From Methylococcus mesophilus (GTDB lineage: Bacteria; Pseudomonadota; Gammaproteobacteria; Methylococcales; Methylococcaceae): DNA of 64,000 bases. A program made the position numbers and the translations under genes. Within the stretch, counting starts at the first letter, position 1; every line of letters starts with the position of its first letter. The stretch lies in contig NZ_CP110921.1 in the NCBI RefSeq assembly GCF_026247885.1, forward strand, positions 558,001 to 622,000, in the 5' to 3' direction. The notes under the pieces were generated by a model, which worked only from the letters and a program-made list of their open reading frames with translations, did no database searches and was not told the DNA's origin. Below, in pieces: positions 62,332 to 64,000 of the stretch.

Positions 62332-62339
62332 GAGCCCCC

Positions 62340-62981
62340 ATGCGCTGGAGCCTGACACGAGCGGACCAGACCCCGGCCCCCCAGCCGGGCCGGCAGACCT
62401 ACGAGGAAGCCCTGCGGCGCAACATCCTGTTCGCCCAGTTGGACGACTTGGTGCGCTGGGGCCGCAAGAATTCGATCTGGCCGTTCAACTTCGGCCTCTC
62501 CTGCTGCTACGTCGAAATGGCGACCGCGTTCACCAGCCGCTTTGACATCGCCCGTTTCGGCTCGGAAGTCATCCGCGCCAGCCCCCGCCAGGCCGATCTG
62601 ATGGTGATTTCCGGCACGGTGTTCCGCAAGATGGCGCCGGTGGTCAAACACCTCTACGACCAATTGCTCGAACCCAAGTGGATCATTTCCATGGGCTCCT
62701 GCGCCAACTCGGGAGGGATGTACGACATCTACAGCGTGGTCCAGGGCGTGGACAAGTTCCTGCCGGTGGACGTCTACGTGCCGGGCTGCCCGCCGCGGCC
62801 GGAAGCATTGCTGGAAGGGCTGATAATGCTGCAGGAATCGGTGGGGAAGGAGGAACGGCCTCTGAGCTGGGTGATCGGCCCCCAAGGCATCGAAAAAGCC
62901 CCCGCCCCCAGCCGGCGCGACCTCAAACAGGCCGAGCGCAATCGGGCCTCCGAACTGCACGATCCGTTCAGCCTGGATTGA
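62340..62981 (+). CDS. nuoB: NADH-quinone oxidoreductase subunit B
   Basis: A 213-residue peripheral complex I subunit that carries iron-sulfur cluster N2, the last electron carrier before quinone. The cluster ligands are in GLSCCYVEM (paired cysteines), [12 protein letters not shown] and [17 protein letters not shown] at 62340 follows GGAG; only 8 nt separate it from nuoA. The C-terminal tail ([24 protein letters not shown]) is slightly longer than in minimal forms. Confidence 0.95.
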   Translation: MRWSLTRADQTPAPQPGRQTYEEALRRNILFAQLDDLVRWGRKNSIWPFNFGLSCCYVEMATAFTSRFDIARFGSEVIRASPRQADLMVISGTVFRKMAPVVKHLYDQLLEPKWIISMGSCANSGGMYDIYSVVQGVDKFLPVDVYVPGCPPRPEALLEGLIMLQESVGKEERPLSWVIGPQGIEKAPAPSRRDLKQAERNRASELHDPFSLD

Positions 62982-62999
62982 ACGAGAGGGAATCCGGAC

Positions 63000-64000
63000 A
63001 TGGTAGCCTCGATGACGGAACATGCTGGAACCATCGTCCCGGACCTGTGCCGCCGCTTCGGCAGCGAGACCTTTATCCCGCAAATCACCGCCGACGGCAT
63101 CCCCACTCTGTGGATCAATCCCGGCGATCTCGTTGCCGCCGTCGGCTACCTGCGCCGGGAGATCGACCGCCCCTACGCCCTGCTGTTCGATCTGACCGCC
63201 GTCGACGAACGGACCCGGAAGCATCGGGACGGCCTGCCCGCCAGCGCCTTTACCATCGTCTACCATCTGATTTCCCTGGAGCGCAACGCCGACATCCGGC
63301 TGAAAGTCGCCCTCCCGGAATCCGATCCGTCACTCCCCAGCATCGCTGCGGTCTGCCCCGCCGCCGACTGGTACGAGCGGGAAGTCTGGGACATGTTCGG
63401 CATACGTTTCCACGGGCATCCGAACCTGCGCCGCATCATCATGCCGCCGACCTGGCAGGGCCATCCCTTGCGCAAGGACCACCCCGCCCGCGCCACCGAG
63501 ATGGAACCGTTCAGCCTGCCGGACGATGTGCAACAGCAGGAGCAGGAGGCCCTGCGCTTCGTGCCCGAGGAATGGGGCATGCAGCGCCGGAGCGAGGACA
63601 CCGATTTCCTGTTCCTGAACTTAGGGCCCAACCATCCCAGCGTGCACGGCGTGTTTCGGGTCGCCCTCCAGCTCGACGGCGAGGAGATCGTCGACGCCGT
63701 ACCCGACATCGGCTACCACCACCGCGGCGCGGAGAAGATGGGGGAACGCCAGTCCTGGCACAGCTACATCCCCTACACCGACCGGGTCGACTACCTCGGC
63801 GGTTCGATGAACAACCTGCCTTACGTCATGGCGGTGGAGAAGCTGGCCGGGATCGAAGTGCCGGAGCGCGCCCGGGTCATCCGGGTCATGATCTCCGAGT
63901 TCTACCGGATCGCCAGCCACCTCCTGTTCTATGGCACCTTCGCCCAGGACGTGGGACAGATGTCGCCGATCTTCTACATGTTCATCGACCGCGAGAAGGT
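63000..64000 (+). CDS. nuoCD: NADH-quinone oxidoreductase subunit C/D fusion, cut by window end
   Basis: An open frame from ATG at 63000 to the window edge. The first 190 residues are NuoC-like: [35 protein letters not shown] and the signature [26 protein letters not shown]. The frame then continues without a stop into Nuo[66 protein letters not shown]. Fusion of C and D is known from E. coli and Pseudomonas. It starts 18 nt after nuoB. About 330 codons are visible; the rest lies beyond the window. Confidence 0.95.
   Translation, partial: MVASMTEHAGTIVPDLCRRFGSETFIPQITADGIPTLWINPGDLVAAVGYLRREIDRPYALLFDLTAVDERTRKHRDGLPASAFTIVYHLISLERNADIRLKVALPESDPSLPSIAAVCPAADWYEREVWDMFGIRFHGHPNLRRIIMPPTWQGHPLRKDHPARATEMEPFSLPDDVQQQEQEALRFVPEEWGMQRRSEDTDFLFLNLGPNHPSVHGVFRVALQLDGEEIVDAVPDIGYHHRGAEKMGERQSWHSYIPYTDRVDYLGGSMNNLPYVMAVEKLAGIEVPERARVIRVMISEFYRIASHLLFYGTFAQDVGQMSPIFYMFIDREK

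Overview
The window reads as chromosomal DNA of a GC-rich gammaproteobacterium, most likely a type I methanotroph close to Methylococcus (inference). Grounds: a formaldehyde-activating enzyme (Fae), a fused NuoCD subunit, RodZ, a YheS-type ABC-F protein, two RND efflux systems, and a dense set of organosulfur-type oxidoreductases. I saw no rRNA, tRNA, CRISPR array or prophage.

Layout. 0.1-3.1 kb: secreted beta-propeller-like protein, rhodanese, Fae. 3.5-6.3 kb: operon of a SAM methyltransferase, a fumarate-reductase-like flavoprotein and a 2x[4Fe-4S] ferredoxin. 6.3-11.7 kb: P-type ATPase, divergent from cytochrome b561 plus a QseBC-like two-component pair. 11.7-15.8 kb: LLM flavin monooxygenase, MFS transporter, atypical SDR. 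16-18.3 kb: lipoprotein and a stand-alone sigma-54 activator. A 209-bp MITE sits exactly at the activator's stop codon. 18.7-27.7 kb: TauD-like dioxygenase, NfsA-like reductase, peptide deformylase, GST, MFS, two aldo/keto reductases, a second methyltransferase, Old Yellow Enzyme. 28.4-33.1 kb: RND adaptor and pump, separated by an array of hairpins. 33.2-43.2 kb: a long minus-strand operon of amidohydrolase, porin, two periplasmic binding proteins, an MFS-ABC permease fusion, a second permease, an ATPase and a frameshifted dienelactone hydrolase. 43.5-46.6 kb: PLP dehydratase, second LLM monooxygenase, nitroreductase. 46.7-55.4 kb: Bfd and bacterioferritin, YcxB-like protein, YheS, a zincin-YkgJ fusion, a patatin-like lipoprotein bracketed by IS5-type remnants, RodZ, zinc-ribbon protein. 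55.7-61.7 kb: OMF-MFP-RND efflux operon. 61.9 kb to the edge: nuoA, nuoB, nuoCD (cut).

How it fits together. Upstream of most of the scattered redox and transport operons between 3.5 and 45 kb I find -24/-12 (sigma-54) promoter candidates sharing TGGCAY-N6-CTGC. The only sigma-54 activator in the window lies in their midst and has the SfnR-like form with no receiver domain. The simplest reading (inference) is one large regulon for scavenging sulfur from sulfonates, sulfones or related compounds. Import would use the coiled-coil porin, tandem binding proteins and the permeases. Cleavage would use the LLM monooxygenases and TauD. The flavoprotein/ferredoxin pair, OYE, aldo/keto reductases, GST and two paralogous methyltransferases would then process the products. 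The MFS-ABC permease fusion and the paired methyltransferases are the parts least explained by known systems.
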